Assembly: GCF_036174265.1 (NCBI RefSeq)
Contig: NZ_CP108055.1
Coordinates: 1,240,001-1,304,000 of the forward strand
Direction: 5' to 3'
DNA: 64,000 nucleotides
Source of the DNA: Streptomyces sp. NBC_00285
Lineage (GTDB): Bacteria > Actinomycetota > Actinomycetes > Streptomycetales > Streptomycetaceae
Positions 25,623-34,756 of the stretch are shown here, piece after piece. Made by a program: the position numbers and the translations under genes. The notes under the pieces are model-generated. The model had not been told where the DNA came from and did no database searches. It saw nothing but the letters and a program-made list of their open reading frames with translations. Position 1 is the stretch's first letter; each line of letters starts with the position of its first letter.

Positions 25623-26306
25623 TTGAACTTCCTTACCATCGGTCATCGCGGAGTCATGGGTACCGAACCCGAGAACACCCTCCGTTCGTTCACCGCCGCC
25701 CAGCAGGCCGGCCTCGACGTCATCGAACTCGACCTGCACCTCAGCAAGGACGGCGCGCTCGTCGTCATGCACGACATCGACGTGGACCGCACGACCGACG
25801 GCACCGGCCTGATCGCCGAGAAGACCCTCAGCGAACTGCGCGCCCTGGACGCGGGCCGCGGGGAGCGCGTCCCGGTGTTCGAGGAGGTCCTGGACGCCGT
25901 GCGGTCGCCGCTCCAGGCCGAGATCAAGGACACCGCGGCGGCCCGGGCGCTGGCCGAGGTCATGCTCCGGCGGGACCTCGTCTCCCGGGTCGAGGTGTCC
26001 TCGTTCCACGACGAGGCGATCGCCGAGATCGGCCGGCTGGTGCCCGGCGTGAGGACCGCGCTGATCGGCAGCCGGTTCGGCCCCGACATCGTGGAGCGCG
26101 CTGTCGAGGCCGGCGCGGAGACCGTCTGCCTGAACATCCGCCGGCTGACCCTGGAGGTCGTGGAGGCCGCCCGCAAGGCGGACCTGAAGATCATCGGCTG
26201 GGTCGTCAACACCCAGGACCATCTGCGGCTGGTGCGAGCCCTGGAGCTGGACGGCGCCACGACCGACTACCCGGAGATCAAACGCACCGGCCGCTTCACC
26301 GCCTGA
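25623..26306 (+). CDS. Glycerophosphodiester phosphodiesterase
   Basis: A 227-residue cytoplasmic GDPD. The start is a TTG at 25623 with GGAAGCGAG 7 bp upstream, giving LNFLTIGHRG. The family signature is GHRGVMGTEPENTLRSF (His-Arg and the metal Glu), followed by VIELDLHLSKDGALVVMHD with Glu and Asp ligands. It splits glycerophosphodiesters into glycerol-3-phosphate and an alcohol. No signal is present, so it acts on internal lipid breakdown products. An ATG is absent nearby. Confidence 0.93.
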   Translation: MNFLTIGHRGVMGTEPENTLRSFTAAQQAGLDVIELDLHLSKDGALVVMHDIDVDRTTDGTGLIAEKTLSELRALDAGRGERVPVFEEVLDAVRSPLQAEIKDTAAARALAEVMLRRDLVSRVEVSSFHDEAIAEIGRLVPGVRTALIGSRFGPDIVERAVEAGAETVCLNIRRLTLEVVEAARKADLKIIGWVVNTQDHLRLVRALELDGATTDYPEIKRTGRFTA

Positions 26307-26321
26307 ACCGGGGCAGGAACG

Positions 26322-26858
26322 TCACACCAGCGGCTTGACCAGCAGTTCGAACTGCAGGTCGTCGCGCTGCGGGATGCCGAAGCGCTCGTCGCCGTACGGG
26401 AAGGGCGTCATCTGTCCCGTACGGCGGTAGCCGCGCCGCTCGTACCAGGCGATGAGGTCGTCCCGCACGGAGATCACGGTCATGTGCATCTCGGTGACGC
26501 CCCAGGTCTCGCGGGCGATCCGCTCCGCCTCGGCGATGATCACCTTGCCGAGGCCGCCGCCCTGGAGGACGGGGCTGACCGCGAACATCCCGAAGTACGC
26601 GTGAGTGCCCCGGTGTTCGAGCTGGCAGCAGGCCACGAGCAGGCCGTCCCGCTCCACCGTCAGCAGCCGGCTGTCGGGCGACTCGACGACCGCGCGCACA
26701 CCCTCCGGGTCCGTCCGCTGCCCGTCGAGGATGTCCGCCTCGGTGGTCCACCCGGCCCGGCTGTCGTCCCCGCGGTACGCCGACTCGACGAGCGCGACGA
26801 GGGCGTCCACGTCGGCGCCGGTGGCGTCACGGAAGGTGAGTCCGGCGGTGGTCTCCAT
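26322..26858 (-). CDS. GNAT-family N-acetyltransferase
   Basis: A 178-residue acetyltransferase. The ATG at 26858 (METTAGLTFRDATG) follows GGAGA; a GTG five codons upstream is possible. Motif A is VSPVLQGGGLGKVIIAEAERIA and the C-terminal part has LIAWYERRGYRRTG, the usual position of the general-acid Tyr. Convergent with GDPD, 16 bp apart. It could acetylate an amine or antibiotic; the substrate is unpredictable. Confidence 0.9.
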   Translation of the reverse strand: METTAGLTFRDATGADVDALVALVESAYRGDDSRAGWTTEADILDGQRTDPEGVRAVVESPDSRLLTVERDGLLVACCQLEHRGTHAYFGMFAVSPVLQGGGLGKVIIAEAERIARETWGVTEMHMTVISVRDDLIAWYERRGYRRTGQMTPFPYGDERFGIPQRDDLQFELLVKPLV

Positions 26859-26929
26859 GGTGCGCGTCTCCACTTCTCGGGCATGACTCGGGCACGGCCG
26901 AGACTAACGCCCCGGATAGGCTCGCCCGC

Positions 26930-27325
26930 ATGGTGCACGTACTGAGCGGCCGTATCCTGCTGCGGCCCACCGATCCGGAGCGTTCCCGGGTCTTCTACGG
27001 CGATCAGCTGGGCCTCTCCGTGTACCGCGAGTTCGGCACCGGACCGGAGCGGGGCACCGTCTACTTCCTCGGCGGCGGTTTCCTGGAACTGTCGGGACGG
27101 TCGTCGCAGGCGCCACCGGCCGCGGACGTACGGCTGTGGCTCCAGGTCGCGGACGTGACCTCGGCGCACGAGGAGCTGCTGGCCAAGGGCGTCGAGATCG
27201 TCCGGCCGCCGGTGAGGGAGCCATGGGGGCTGGTCGAGATGTGGGTGGCGGATCCGGACGGGACGCCGATCGTGCTGGTGGAGGTCCCCACCGACCACCC
27301 GATCCGCTACCGGCCCGGGATCTGA
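26930..27325 (+). CDS. VOC (glyoxalase/bleomycin-resistance fold) protein
   Basis: A 131-residue protein of the vicinal-oxygen-chelate superfamily, with paired beta-alpha-beta modules: RILLRPTDPERSRVFYGDQLG and DVRLWLQVADVTSAHEELLAKG, ending FEMWVADPDGTPI-like (VEMWVADPDGTPIVLVEV) with the metal Glu. It is divergent from the GNAT gene, 72 bp away, and followed by a bidirectional terminator. Function ranges from lactoylglutathione chemistry to antibiotic binding; not resolvable here. Confidence 0.9.
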   Translation: MVHVLSGRILLRPTDPERSRVFYGDQLGLSVYREFGTGPERGTVYFLGGGFLELSGRSSQAPPAADVRLWLQVADVTSAHEELLAKGVEIVRPPVREPWGLVEMWVADPDGTPIVLVEVPTDHPIRYRPGI

Positions 27326-27330
27326 GCTCG

Positions 27331-27373
27331 CCTGAGCCGGGTCGCCGACCGGGTGGCGGCGACCCGGCTCAGG
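27331..27373. terminator. Bidirectional hairpin terminator
   Basis: Perfect 17-bp arms (CCTGAGCCGGGTCGCCG and its complement) with a 9-nt loop lie between the convergent VOC gene (stop 27325) and the GH43 gene (stop 27414). Confidence 0.92.
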
Positions 27374-27413
27374 GACGCAGGGCGTGCCGGCGAGCGCTCC
27401 GGCAGGTCACATG

Positions 27414-28940
27414 TCAGTCCTCGACCGGCTCGTGGTCGAACCAGTCGAAGTGGACGGTGCCGGCCGCGGCGTACACACCGATGACCCGGCCGGTGAAGCC
27501 GCCGGCGACCTCGGTGGAGAGGTACCGGCCGTCGAGGGCGGCGAGTTCGACGAACACGCCCTGCCCGTCCTCGACGCCGAGGGTGACGGTGTCGGGTCCC
27601 TGGCGGGGGTCGGTGACCTTCGAGGTGGCGGACACCTCGACCCTGAGCACCACCGGGCCGGCGGCCGTCGGGTGCGTGGCGACCACCGTTCGCAGTGTGC
27701 CGATGCGGGCGATCACCTGCACCTGGCCGGGCGTGGCCTCGATCTCGTAGTGGTGCTGCTCGTCCAGACGGACCGCCAGGCCCCCGCTTCCGTCGGCCGC
27801 GTCGGCCAGGACCCGGGTGCGGCACGACAGATGCTGCTGACGGCGGCCGAGGAAGGTCACCTCGGGATCGTCCATCGACGTCCCGCGGGCGCGCAGACTC
27901 AGCCAGCCGGGCCGTTCCCCCGTGCTGTAGTTCTCGGCCGGACGGGAGCGCGGCGAGAGCCAGCCGTGGGCGAGTTCACCGCCGTCGAAGTCGTCACGGA
28001 CCGGTACGACGGCGGGCTCCTGGAGCGGCCACGGAGGCGCGGCCATGACGGGGGCCACGTCACCGACCACCGGCCAGTCGTCGACCCAGGTGACCGGGGC
28101 GAGGAACGTCTCCCGGCCGAGCACGTGCCAGCCGGGGGTGCCGCCCTGCGGCCGGACTCCGAGGAACACCATCCACCACGACCCGTCCGGCCCCTGTACG
28201 AGGTCCCCGTGGCCGGTGTTCTGGATGGGGTGCTCGGTGCCGCGATGGGTCAGGATCGGGTTGTCCGGGCAGGCCTCGAACGGCCCGTCGAGCGTACGGC
28301 CACGGGCGATCGAGACGCCGTGGCACCGCTCGGTGCCGCCTTCGGCGATGAGCAGGTACCAGTAGTCGCCGATCCGGTACAGGTGCGGCGCTTCCGGGGC
28401 CTTGGCGCCCGGGGTGCCTGACCAGACGCGCCGGGGCTCGCCGATCGTCTCCCCGGTGTGCGTGTCGATGCGGACCTGGCTGACGCCCGCGAGGGTGCAC
28501 CAGCAGGTGCCGTCCTCGTCCCAGGCGAGATCCGGGTCGATGCCGTGCACGCCGGGCAGCCGGATCGGGTCGGACCAGGGGCCGGCCGGGTCGGTGGCGG
28601 TGAACAGCACGTTGCCGTCGCTGCTGACGTTCGTGACGATCAGCCAGAAGCGGCCGTCGTGATGGCGCAGGGTGGGTGCGTACAGTCCGCCGGACGCCGA
28701 GGTCTCGGGCGGCAGCCGCAGTTGGCTCGGCCGGTCGAGGGCGTTGCCGATCTGGGTCCAGTGCACCAGGTCACGGCTGTGGAAGACGGGCACTCCGGGG
28801 AAGTACTCGAAGCTGGAGCACACGAGGTAGTAGTCCTCGCCCACCCGGCAGATGCTCGGATCGGGGTGGAATCCGGGGATCACGGGGTTGGTGATGGTGT
28901 TGTCCCTCGCGGGCGCGCTCGACACATCGAGTCCTTCCAT
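27414..28940 (-). CDS. Glycoside hydrolase family 43 (beta-xylosidase/alpha-arabinofuranosidase type)
   Basis: A 508-residue cytoplasmic enzyme with no signal peptide. The start is not certain: ATG at 28940 lacks a good ribosome site and a TTG at 29006 is possible. The amino domain is a five-bladed GH43 propeller: ITNPVIPGFHPDPSICRVGE carries the general base Asp, GIDPDLAWDEDGT the pKa-modulating Asp, and TERCHGVSIARGRT together with GTEHPIQNTGHGDLV the acid region. The C-terminal part (about 330-508) is a beta-sandwich of the beta-xylosidase type. It should trim short xylo- or arabino-oligosaccharides imported from outside. A small secreted protein and another glycosidase follow on the same strand upstream. 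Confidence 0.93.
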   Translation of the reverse strand: MEGLDVSSAPARDNTITNPVIPGFHPDPSICRVGEDYYLVCSSFEYFPGVPVFHSRDLVHWTQIGNALDRPSQLRLPPETSASGGLYAPTLRHHDGRFWLIVTNVSSDGNVLFTATDPAGPWSDPIRLPGVHGIDPDLAWDEDGTCWCTLAGVSQVRIDTHTGETIGEPRRVWSGTPGAKAPEAPHLYRIGDYWYLLIAEGGTERCHGVSIARGRTLDGPFEACPDNPILTHRGTEHPIQNTGHGDLVQGPDGSWWMVFLGVRPQGGTPGWHVLGRETFLAPVTWVDDWPVVGDVAPVMAAPPWPLQEPAVVPVRDDFDGGELAHGWLSPRSRPAENYSTGERPGWLSLRARGTSMDDPEVTFLGRRQQHLSCRTRVLADAADGSGGLAVRLDEQHHYEIEATPGQVQVIARIGTLRTVVATHPTAAGPVVLRVEVSATSKVTDPRQGPDTVTLGVEDGQGVFVELAALDGRYLSTEVAGGFTGRVIGVYAAAGTVHFDWFDHEPVED

Positions 28941-29279
28941 GGATGTGGCCACGCGGGCCGGGGTGCCGTCGGCTCTCAGCGGGCGCGGTGCAGTCGTACG
29001 GGCCAACGGGGTCGAGAAGGTTTCGCGGTCATCGGGCAGATGGTTTCCTCAGGAGGCTAGCTACGGCGATCACCAGGGTCAACGGCCCCTCGCCGCACGG
29101 AGCGGCGGCCCCCACACTGTCGGCTCCCGTCGTCAACGCTGCTACACAGAGCGGTCGTTGGGACCCGACAGGGCACGCCGACTCGGTTGCGCGCGAACTG
29201 AAGTTGCATGAGAAGGGGGAACGGGCAGCGCCGCCCGCCCCATGGAACAGGACGGACGGCGCCACACATCAACCGGTAC
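28941..29279. other. Gene-free stretch upstream of the GH43 gene
   Basis: About 340 bp between the GH43 gene and the small secreted protein gene. It holds the GH43 promoter region and, near 29220-29275, a weak GC-rich hairpin after the leftward secreted-protein gene. No frame here has coding character. Confidence 0.5.
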
Positions 29280-29588
29280 CTATCCCAGGAACGGCTTGCT
29301 CGCGTCGTCGTCGGCCTTGATGCACGCGGTGAGCTTCTTCTCCAGGGCGGCCGCGTCGTTGAGCGCCTTCTTGGCCGCCGCGGTCTCCCCCAGGTGCCTC
29401 AGCTTCTCGGCCTTGGTCCTGAGATTGGCGATCTGCTGGCGCATCTGACCCGGGTCGCAGGTGACAGGTGACTCGACCGACACCACTCCCTGGCCGGCCG
29501 ACGTGGCGGCCTGAGCGGGCACGGAGGTGATGAAGAAGCCTCCGACGACGGCCGCGGAGACGGCCAGGGCGGACAAGCGCTTGGTCAT
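29280..29588 (-). CDS. Small secreted protein of unknown function (102 aa)
   Basis: The ATG at 29588 follows GGGGGAAA and gives MTKRLSALAVSAAVVGGFF with cleavage expected after VPAQA. The mature region is about 70 residues with two cysteines (TCDPGQM and TACIKADD) and a charged helical centre MRQQIANLRTKAEKLRHLGE, which looks like a coiled coil. Two Cys near the ends could pair after export. No known family is recognised. It precedes neither a terminator nor a partner in its direction, and the glycosidase genes on both sides face the same way. Confidence 0.75.
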   Translation of the reverse strand: MTKRLSALAVSAAVVGGFFITSVPAQAATSAGQGVVSVESPVTCDPGQMRQQIANLRTKAEKLRHLGETAAAKKALNDAAALEKKLTACIKADDDASKPFLG

Positions 29589-29715
29589 GGGTTGTTTCCC
29601 CCACATAAGGTTCGAGCTGGTCGAAGTGGATCTTACAAATACTTCGGACCCTCCGGTAACAAGCTCGGACACGGGCCGTGCGGCACCGTCGTCACCGCAC
29701 TTTCGAGGGTCTCCG

Positions 29716-32310
29716 TCAGGAAGGCTCGTCCCCCGGGGCCAGCGGTGTCACCGTGACCCGGTCGATGACGGGGGCGTACGCGGAACGCCGGCCGTGTTCG
29801 TCCGCCGTGCCGCCGCCGAAGTCAGGCAGTGCGTCGGCGGTGAAGGTGAGGGTGTTCGGGCCCGGGCGCAGGGTGACGGGCACGGACAGGTTCCAGAAGT
29901 TGTTGAAGTGGAAGGTCGTGGGGAACAGGACGCGGTGCGCGGGGCCGTCGTTGACGGAGACGTCGGCGTGACGGCAGACCGGGTCCGGGTTGTAGTGGGT
30001 GGAGGGGGGCTGCTCGCCGTTGGAGTAGCGGATCGTCAGCGCGTGGCGCCCGGCGCTCTGCGCCGTGACCGTCAGGGTGAGTGCGTTCGCGGGCCCGGCA
30101 CCGACGCCGTCGACCGCCTTGCCGCCGGTGGCGTACGGATATCCGGTCACCTTCGCGGCGCCGGTCGGGATGCCGTCCTCGGCCGGGTAGGCGGTGACGG
30201 GCAGCAGGCCCCGCGAGGGGCCGATCCGAACCCGGTCCACGACCAGACGGTCCGACGTCCCGGTGACGGTGATCCGGTTGATGCCGCCCGCCAGGAAGAG
30301 CGGTACGGCACCGCGCTCGACGCGCCCGATCTCCTCGCCGTTGACGCTGAACACACCCTCGCCGGGTCCGAGCAGGTCGACGGTCACGGAGGCCTCCCCG
30401 TCGTCGGCCGCATACGTCCAGAAGGTGACGGTGCCGCCTCGCGGGAGCACGGCGACTCCCGGCCCCGAGGCGCCTCGGTGGGCGTGGCTGACCCGGGCGC
30501 CGCCGCCGAGATCCGCGAACTCGGCGTCGTACAGCGCGGTTTCGTCCTCGCCTCGCAGCACGAGGTCCAGTCTGTCGACGAACGCGTCGCCCTTGGTGGC
30601 CCCGAGCTCCGGGTCCTGGGCCGCGAGGGTGATCCGGTGCCGACCGGCGGTCAGCGGGACGCGAGTGTCGGTGTGCCCCCACACCGCCGGCTTGTAGCCG
30701 AGCGGCAGCCGCAGCTCGCGCGGGTCCCCACCGTCGACGCGCAGGAAGACGTTGGTGGGCCCCAGTTCGCGTACCAGGTCGGCGAGATTGTGCGAGTTGG
30801 CGAACACCACGAGGTCATAGGTGCCGTCCTGCGGGACCTCGACGTCGAAGGCGAGCACGCCGTCGGATCCGGTGCGCAGACCGCCCACGTGGTATCCGCC
30901 GGAGGTGGCGAACCGGTCGACGGCGGACGGAGAACCCTCGGGCCCGTTCTTCGAGTAACCGCTGCCCGTGTACGTGGCGTCCTCAGCCTCGTAGGTCCGC
31001 CTCCAGCGCACCGAGGGCGGCAGGGGCACGGCCCCGTTTCCGCCCGGCGACAGGATCACCTGGTAGGCGGACATCTCGTCGAGTCCCGTCAGACTGATCG
31101 TCACCTTCCCGTCGGACACCGGGATTTCCTCGTCGCGCAGCCGCAAGGGCTGTGCGCTCGCGCCCACTTGACCCGTCCAGGGGATCTCCACGAGCCGCAT
31201 GTGGGTGGCCGCACCGAACACCTCCGCGTCCACGCCCTCGAAGACGAGGTCCGCCGCGCCGCCCGCCCCGCCGAACAGGGCCCGCGCCTGCCGCTTCTCC
31301 CGGTCGATGGCCGCGACGCCCTGCAGGGTGTACTGCACGTTGGGGTGCGGGGCGACGACCCGGACGGTGTTCCCGGTCAACTGTCCGTAGGCGTTGTACA
31401 GCCACCACTGGCCGTTGGCCTTGTTCGCCTCCACCGCCGAGTCGTTGAGGTTGCCGGCGATGTTCCAGTAGGCGAGGTCGGCGTCGACCTTCGACTCCTC
31501 GATCGCGGCGATCCACTGAATCATCTGGCCGGGCACGGAGACGTGGTAATTGTGCGCGTACTCGTTGATGTTGACGGGGAGCGGGCCGATGCCCAACTCG
31601 CGCTCCAGATCACGGTACTTGGCGACGTTGGTGCGGACCTCGGCCGGTGAGGACAGCTCGTGCCAGGTGACGATGTCGGGCAGCACGTCGTGGGCCTTGG
31701 CGAATTCCAGGAAGTCCCTGACCTCGGGGTACAGGATGCAGGTGTTGGGTCCGGCCACGCGGGCCTCCGGGTCGAGGTCCTTGATCAGGTGATACGAGGC
31801 TTCCCAGGCGGCGAAGTAGTGGTCGGGTTCGGTCCGCCAGGAGACCTGGTCGTAGCTCCACTCCCCCTCGCCGAACATGTTGCCCTCGGGCTCGTTGAAC
31901 GGCACGTACACGACGTGCGCCTTCAACTCTCCCAGCGTGAGGACCTGTTCGACCTGGCGGCGGATCACGTCCAGGTGTCCGGCGAGCCGCTCCTCGCCGG
32001 TGGCGCCGGGCCACTCGTAGGGAAAGCCGCGGTAGGAGTCGGGCAGATAGACGTAGATGTCCTGGCCGCCGGCCGCGACGAAGGGCGGCAGGATCTCCAG
32101 GGCGTCACCGCCGGGGTGCTGGATGCCGTCCTGGGCCTTGGTGGTCACCGTGCGCGGATACATGCCCTCGACCACGACGCGGCTGGGCACGCCGTCGCCG
32201 TACAGACCGTAGAGGGTGCCGCTCGCTCCTCCATGGAAGGGGCCGGTCTCGGTGCCGAGGTCGATGGTGAGTTTCTCGGGGGTGGGGCCTTCGGCTGCCA
32301 CGGCATCCAT
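29716..32310 (-). CDS. Large clan-A-type glycoside hydrolase with carbohydrate-binding tail
   Basis: An 864-residue protein. ATG at 32310 gives MDAVAAEGPTPEKLTIDLGT; no signal peptide is visible, so either it is cytoplasmic or its start is elsewhere. The amino half is a TIM barrel with VVYVPFNEPEGNMFGEGE (about 134-151): Asn-139/Glu-140 fit the clan GH-A acid/base. The second half has CBM35/malectin-like modules (YEAEDATYTGSGYSKN about residue 470, VDRLDLVLRGE and LTVTAQSAGRHALTIRYSNG). Automatic pipelines often call such proteins cellulosome proteins. It probably acts on plant or fungal polysaccharide. Substrate is not predictable. Confidence 0.85.
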   Translation of the reverse strand: MDAVAAEGPTPEKLTIDLGTETGPFHGGASGTLYGLYGDGVPSRVVVEGMYPRTVTTKAQDGIQHPGGDALEILPPFVAAGGQDIYVYLPDSYRGFPYEWPGATGEERLAGHLDVIRRQVEQVLTLGELKAHVVYVPFNEPEGNMFGEGEWSYDQVSWRTEPDHYFAAWEASYHLIKDLDPEARVAGPNTCILYPEVRDFLEFAKAHDVLPDIVTWHELSSPAEVRTNVAKYRDLERELGIGPLPVNINEYAHNYHVSVPGQMIQWIAAIEESKVDADLAYWNIAGNLNDSAVEANKANGQWWLYNAYGQLTGNTVRVVAPHPNVQYTLQGVAAIDREKRQARALFGGAGGAADLVFEGVDAEVFGAATHMRLVEIPWTGQVGASAQPLRLRDEEIPVSDGKVTISLTGLDEMSAYQVILSPGGNGAVPLPPSVRWRRTYEAEDATYTGSGYSKNGPEGSPSAVDRFATSGGYHVGGLRTGSDGVLAFDVEVPQDGTYDLVVFANSHNLADLVRELGPTNVFLRVDGGDPRELRLPLGYKPAVWGHTDTRVPLTAGRHRITLAAQDPELGATKGDAFVDRLDLVLRGEDETALYDAEFADLGGGARVSHAHRGASGPGVAVLPRGGTVTFWTYAADDGEASVTVDLLGPGEGVFSVNGEEIGRVERGAVPLFLAGGINRITVTGTSDRLVVDRVRIGPSRGLLPVTAYPAEDGIPTGAAKVTGYPYATGGKAVDGVGAGPANALTLTVTAQSAGRHALTIRYSNGEQPPSTHYNPDPVCRHADVSVNDGPAHRVLFPTTFHFNNFWNLSVPVTLRPGPNTLTFTADALPDFGGGTADEHGRRSAYAPVIDRVTVTPLAPGDEPS

Positions 32311-32902
32311 CCTTCGTTCGATATTCCGTACGACAGTCGATGATCCGCACCGACCTGGACGAACGTAGGAAGCACAGGTGGGCCGCGTCAACTGCCGACC
32401 GGGTTCGGGAACTTCCGTAACCGCAGGTCGGGGCGGTCAGGCGCGCAGGATTCCCGGGCCGCCTTCCCACCGGGGGGCGAGTTCGTCCCGCGCCTCGGGA
32501 GGCAGGACGGACAGTACGCCCGTCTCGTACGCCAGGCGGGGGCGGCCGACGTCGAGCGCGTGGGAGGGGTGCCCGGCCGAGGCGCGACCCAGGGCGGTGC
32601 GTACGGCGATCGGGGTGAGCGGGCCGACGGGCGGGAGCGGCCGGTTCCACGTCCACGCCGAGGAGTTCGTCCTCCCGGGCGTGCTCGCCACGGAGTTCAC
32701 CGGCGCCCGCCGCTTACGGGACCGGTCCTGTGCCGCACAGTCCACGGGCCCAGGCGCGGAGATGGCGCGGGTCGGTGCCGGCCGGGGCGATGGTTCCGAC
32801 CTGCTGTGCTCCGTCGCACGCTCCCCGCGTACACCCTTGCGCTCGATTGCGCGCCGCATGGCCCGGGCAGTCCTTGACCGACCGTCGAGCGGGGAGGTGG
32901 GC
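32311..32902. other. Long gap between glycosidase and DUF5134 genes
   Basis: Nearly 600 bp without a firm gene. It has the promoter region of the leftward glycosidase near 32311-32400 and, on the minus strand at 32437-32691, a coding-like fragment annotated separately. The last 200 bp before 32903 contain no clear coding frame. Confidence 0.5.
32437..32691 (-). pseudogene. Coding-like fragment, possible gene remnant or small hypothetical (84 aa)
   Basis: On the minus strand a frame from a GTG at 32691 to a stop at 32437 has nearly every third codon position as G or C, as in real genes here, and reads like protein (SSAWTWNRPLPPVGPLTPIA, then AYETGVLSVLPPEARDELAP). There is no ribosome site, and the upstream extension loses this character near 32700. 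I read it as the 3' end of a decayed gene, or a short unknown gene. Its family was not recognised. Confidence 0.35.
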
Positions 32903-33433
32903 ATGCACGGACCGGCTTCGTCCGGCTGGCTGCTGGTGGCACTCTGCGCTGCGACCGGGGCGTACTGCCTGCTGCGGATGCGCAGCAGCGTCGAGGAACA
33001 GCGCCGGGCCGCGGGCGGCGAGGCGCTGATGGGCTTCGGGATGGCCGCGATGGCCGTACCGGCCGCCGTGTTCACTCCACCGTCGTGGGCCTGGCCCCTC
33101 TACACGGCCGTGTTCGGCGGAGCGGCACTGCGCGCGTTGTGGGCGGCGCGCACGAGCTCCCATCATCTGCACCACCTGGTGGGCGCTTTCGCCATGGTCT
33201 ACATGGCGGTGGCGATGGCTGCCTCCCCCGGACACCACGGTGGTTCGGGAACTCCCCTCGTGACGGGGGTGCTGCTTCTCTACTTCGCCGGATTCGTACT
33301 GCTGTCCGGTGTCCGTCTGATACCGGTGACAGCCGGTGGCGGAACCGTCGGCTGGAGTGACCGGCCCGAACTGGCGCGGGCGTGCCGGCTCTCGATGGGT
33401 ATCGCGATGGTGGCCATGCTGCTGACCCTCTGA
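32903..33433 (+). CDS. DUF5134 membrane protein
   Basis: A 176-residue membrane protein with about five helices and a short His-rich loop (SSHHLHHLVGAF, SPGHHGGSG). The ATG at 32903 follows GGGGAGGTGGGC. The Met- and His-rich character fits DUF5134, a family common in Streptomyces of unknown function; His pairs suggest metal or haem binding, by inference. No neighbour indicates a pathway. Confidence 0.82.
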   Translation: MHGPASSGWLLVALCAATGAYCLLRMRSSVEEQRRAAGGEALMGFGMAAMAVPAAVFTPPSWAWPLYTAVFGGAALRALWAARTSSHHLHHLVGAFAMVYMAVAMAASPGHHGGSGTPLVTGVLLLYFAGFVLLSGVRLIPVTAGGGTVGWSDRPELARACRLSMGIAMVAMLLTL

Positions 33434-33560
33434 ACAGGCGGCGCACGCAGGCGTTCGTTCGGCAGAGGCCGTGCGTGGGCGGACCCGCGCGGCACGGAAG
33501 TCGGGCCCGCCCACGGACCGGAATTGGCCTCGGGCCGCACCGGTCGGCGAGGATCGGACC

Positions 33561-34232
33561 ATGCACACCCCGTCCGTCGACTCCCCGCCCCGTTCACCGG
33601 AGCACCGGACCGCGGCTCGCGTCACCGGTGTCCTGGCCCTGTGCTCTGTGCTGCTGCTCGTGCTGGTCGCGACCCGGTGGCACCCGCTGCTCACCGTCGA
33701 CGGCGACATCGCCGACACCACCCACGACTGGGCGGTCGACGAACCAGGGCTCACCCATGCCTTCCGCATCCTCACGGACTGGGTCTGGGACCCCTGGACG
33801 ATGCGCATCCTGTGTGCGGTCGCGGCCATCTGGCTGGTGTGGCGGCGCAACGCCCGCTGGACGGCCGTATGGCTGGTGGCCACATGTGCGGTGGGCACAC
33901 TGGTCCAGCAGGTCCTGAAGGCCGCGGTCGGCCGTGAACGTCCCGTCTGGCCCGACCCCGTCGACACCGCGCACTTCGCGGCCTACCCGTCGGGCCACGC
34001 TCTGACGGCCACGGTCGTCTGCGGCCTGCTCCTGTGGCTCCTCCACCACTACGGCGCCGGCCGCGCCCTGTGGCGCACGGGCCTGGCACTGACCGTGATC
34101 TCCGTCGCGGGCGTGGGGCTGACCCGCATCTGGCTGGGCGTCCACTGGCCCTCCGACGTCCTCGGCGGCTGGCTCCTGGGCGGCATGCTGGTGAGCCTGG
34201 CGGTGCTGGTCCACCAGCGGTACCGGCCGTGA
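33561..34232 (+). CDS. PAP2-superfamily membrane phosphatase
   Basis: A 223-residue polytopic phosphatase. ATG at 33561 follows GAGGA. The three active-site motifs are KAAVGRERP, PSGH (in AYPSGHALTATVV) and TRIWLGVHWPSD (with TR for the usual SR), so it should be active. About six helices. It probably dephosphorylates a lipid phosphate such as undecaprenyl-diphosphate or phosphatidic acid. Its stop overlaps the start of the next gene by 4 bp (GTGA), so the two are coupled. Confidence 0.93.
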   Translation: MHTPSVDSPPRSPEHRTAARVTGVLALCSVLLLVLVATRWHPLLTVDGDIADTTHDWAVDEPGLTHAFRILTDWVWDPWTMRILCAVAAIWLVWRRNARWTAVWLVATCAVGTLVQQVLKAAVGRERPVWPDPVDTAHFAAYPSGHALTATVVCGLLLWLLHHYGAGRALWRTGLALTVISVAGVGLTRIWLGVHWPSDVLGGWLLGGMLVSLAVLVHQRYRP

Positions 34233-34747
34233 ACGACGGCTCCACCCGCACCTATGCCTATGTGGGCCCACCCCGTCTGCGCTCGACGGTACGGCCGGGC
34301 AGCGAGGGCCGGCCCATCCGTTCCGCCGGCGACCTCGCCACCTGGCTGTCCGGCCGCGGGCCGGCCGAGACGTCGGAGCCCTTCACCTTCGTCGTCTCCC
34401 CCGACGGCCTGCTGCGGCTCGCGCCCCGCCGGAGCGAACACGTGGCCTGCGCGGGCGGCATGGAGGTACTGGCCGCCGGGGAGATGGGATTCGCCCGGGC
34501 CGCCGGCCGCTGGGCGGTCCACGAGGTCACCAACCACTCCACGGGCTACTGCCCGGACCTCGGCTCGTGGCACTCGGTCGTGCGCGCGCTCGACCGGGCC
34601 GGCGTCGAGCACCCGGGACGGTTCACGCACGAGGTGGTGTTCCGGCGCTGCGAGAGGTGCGGGGAGCGGTCGATCGTGCGTGAGGAGGACTTCGTCTGCG
34701 TGTTCTGCGGGGGCGAGCTCCCCCTCGACTGGAACGCGGGCCCGTAA
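34229..34747 (+). CDS. Conserved hypothetical protein with C-terminal zinc ribbon
   Basis: A 172-residue soluble protein. The GTG at 34229 overlaps the PAP2 stop by 4 bp, so the genes are translationally coupled. The amino half has no recognised motif (STRTYAYVGPPRLRSTVRP). The C-terminus has CERCGERSIVREEDFVCVFC (four Cys in CxxC pairs), a rubredoxin-like zinc ribbon. No family name is recalled; a nucleic-acid or protein-binding role would be typical for such ribbons. Its linkage to the lipid phosphatase is unexplained. Confidence 0.85.
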   Translation: MNDGSTRTYAYVGPPRLRSTVRPGSEGRPIRSAGDLATWLSGRGPAETSEPFTFVVSPDGLLRLAPRRSEHVACAGGMEVLAAGEMGFARAAGRWAVHEVTNHSTGYCPDLGSWHSVVRALDRAGVEHPGRFTHEVVFRRCERCGERSIVREEDFVCVFCGGELPLDWNAGP

Positions 34748-34756
34748 GATCATCGT

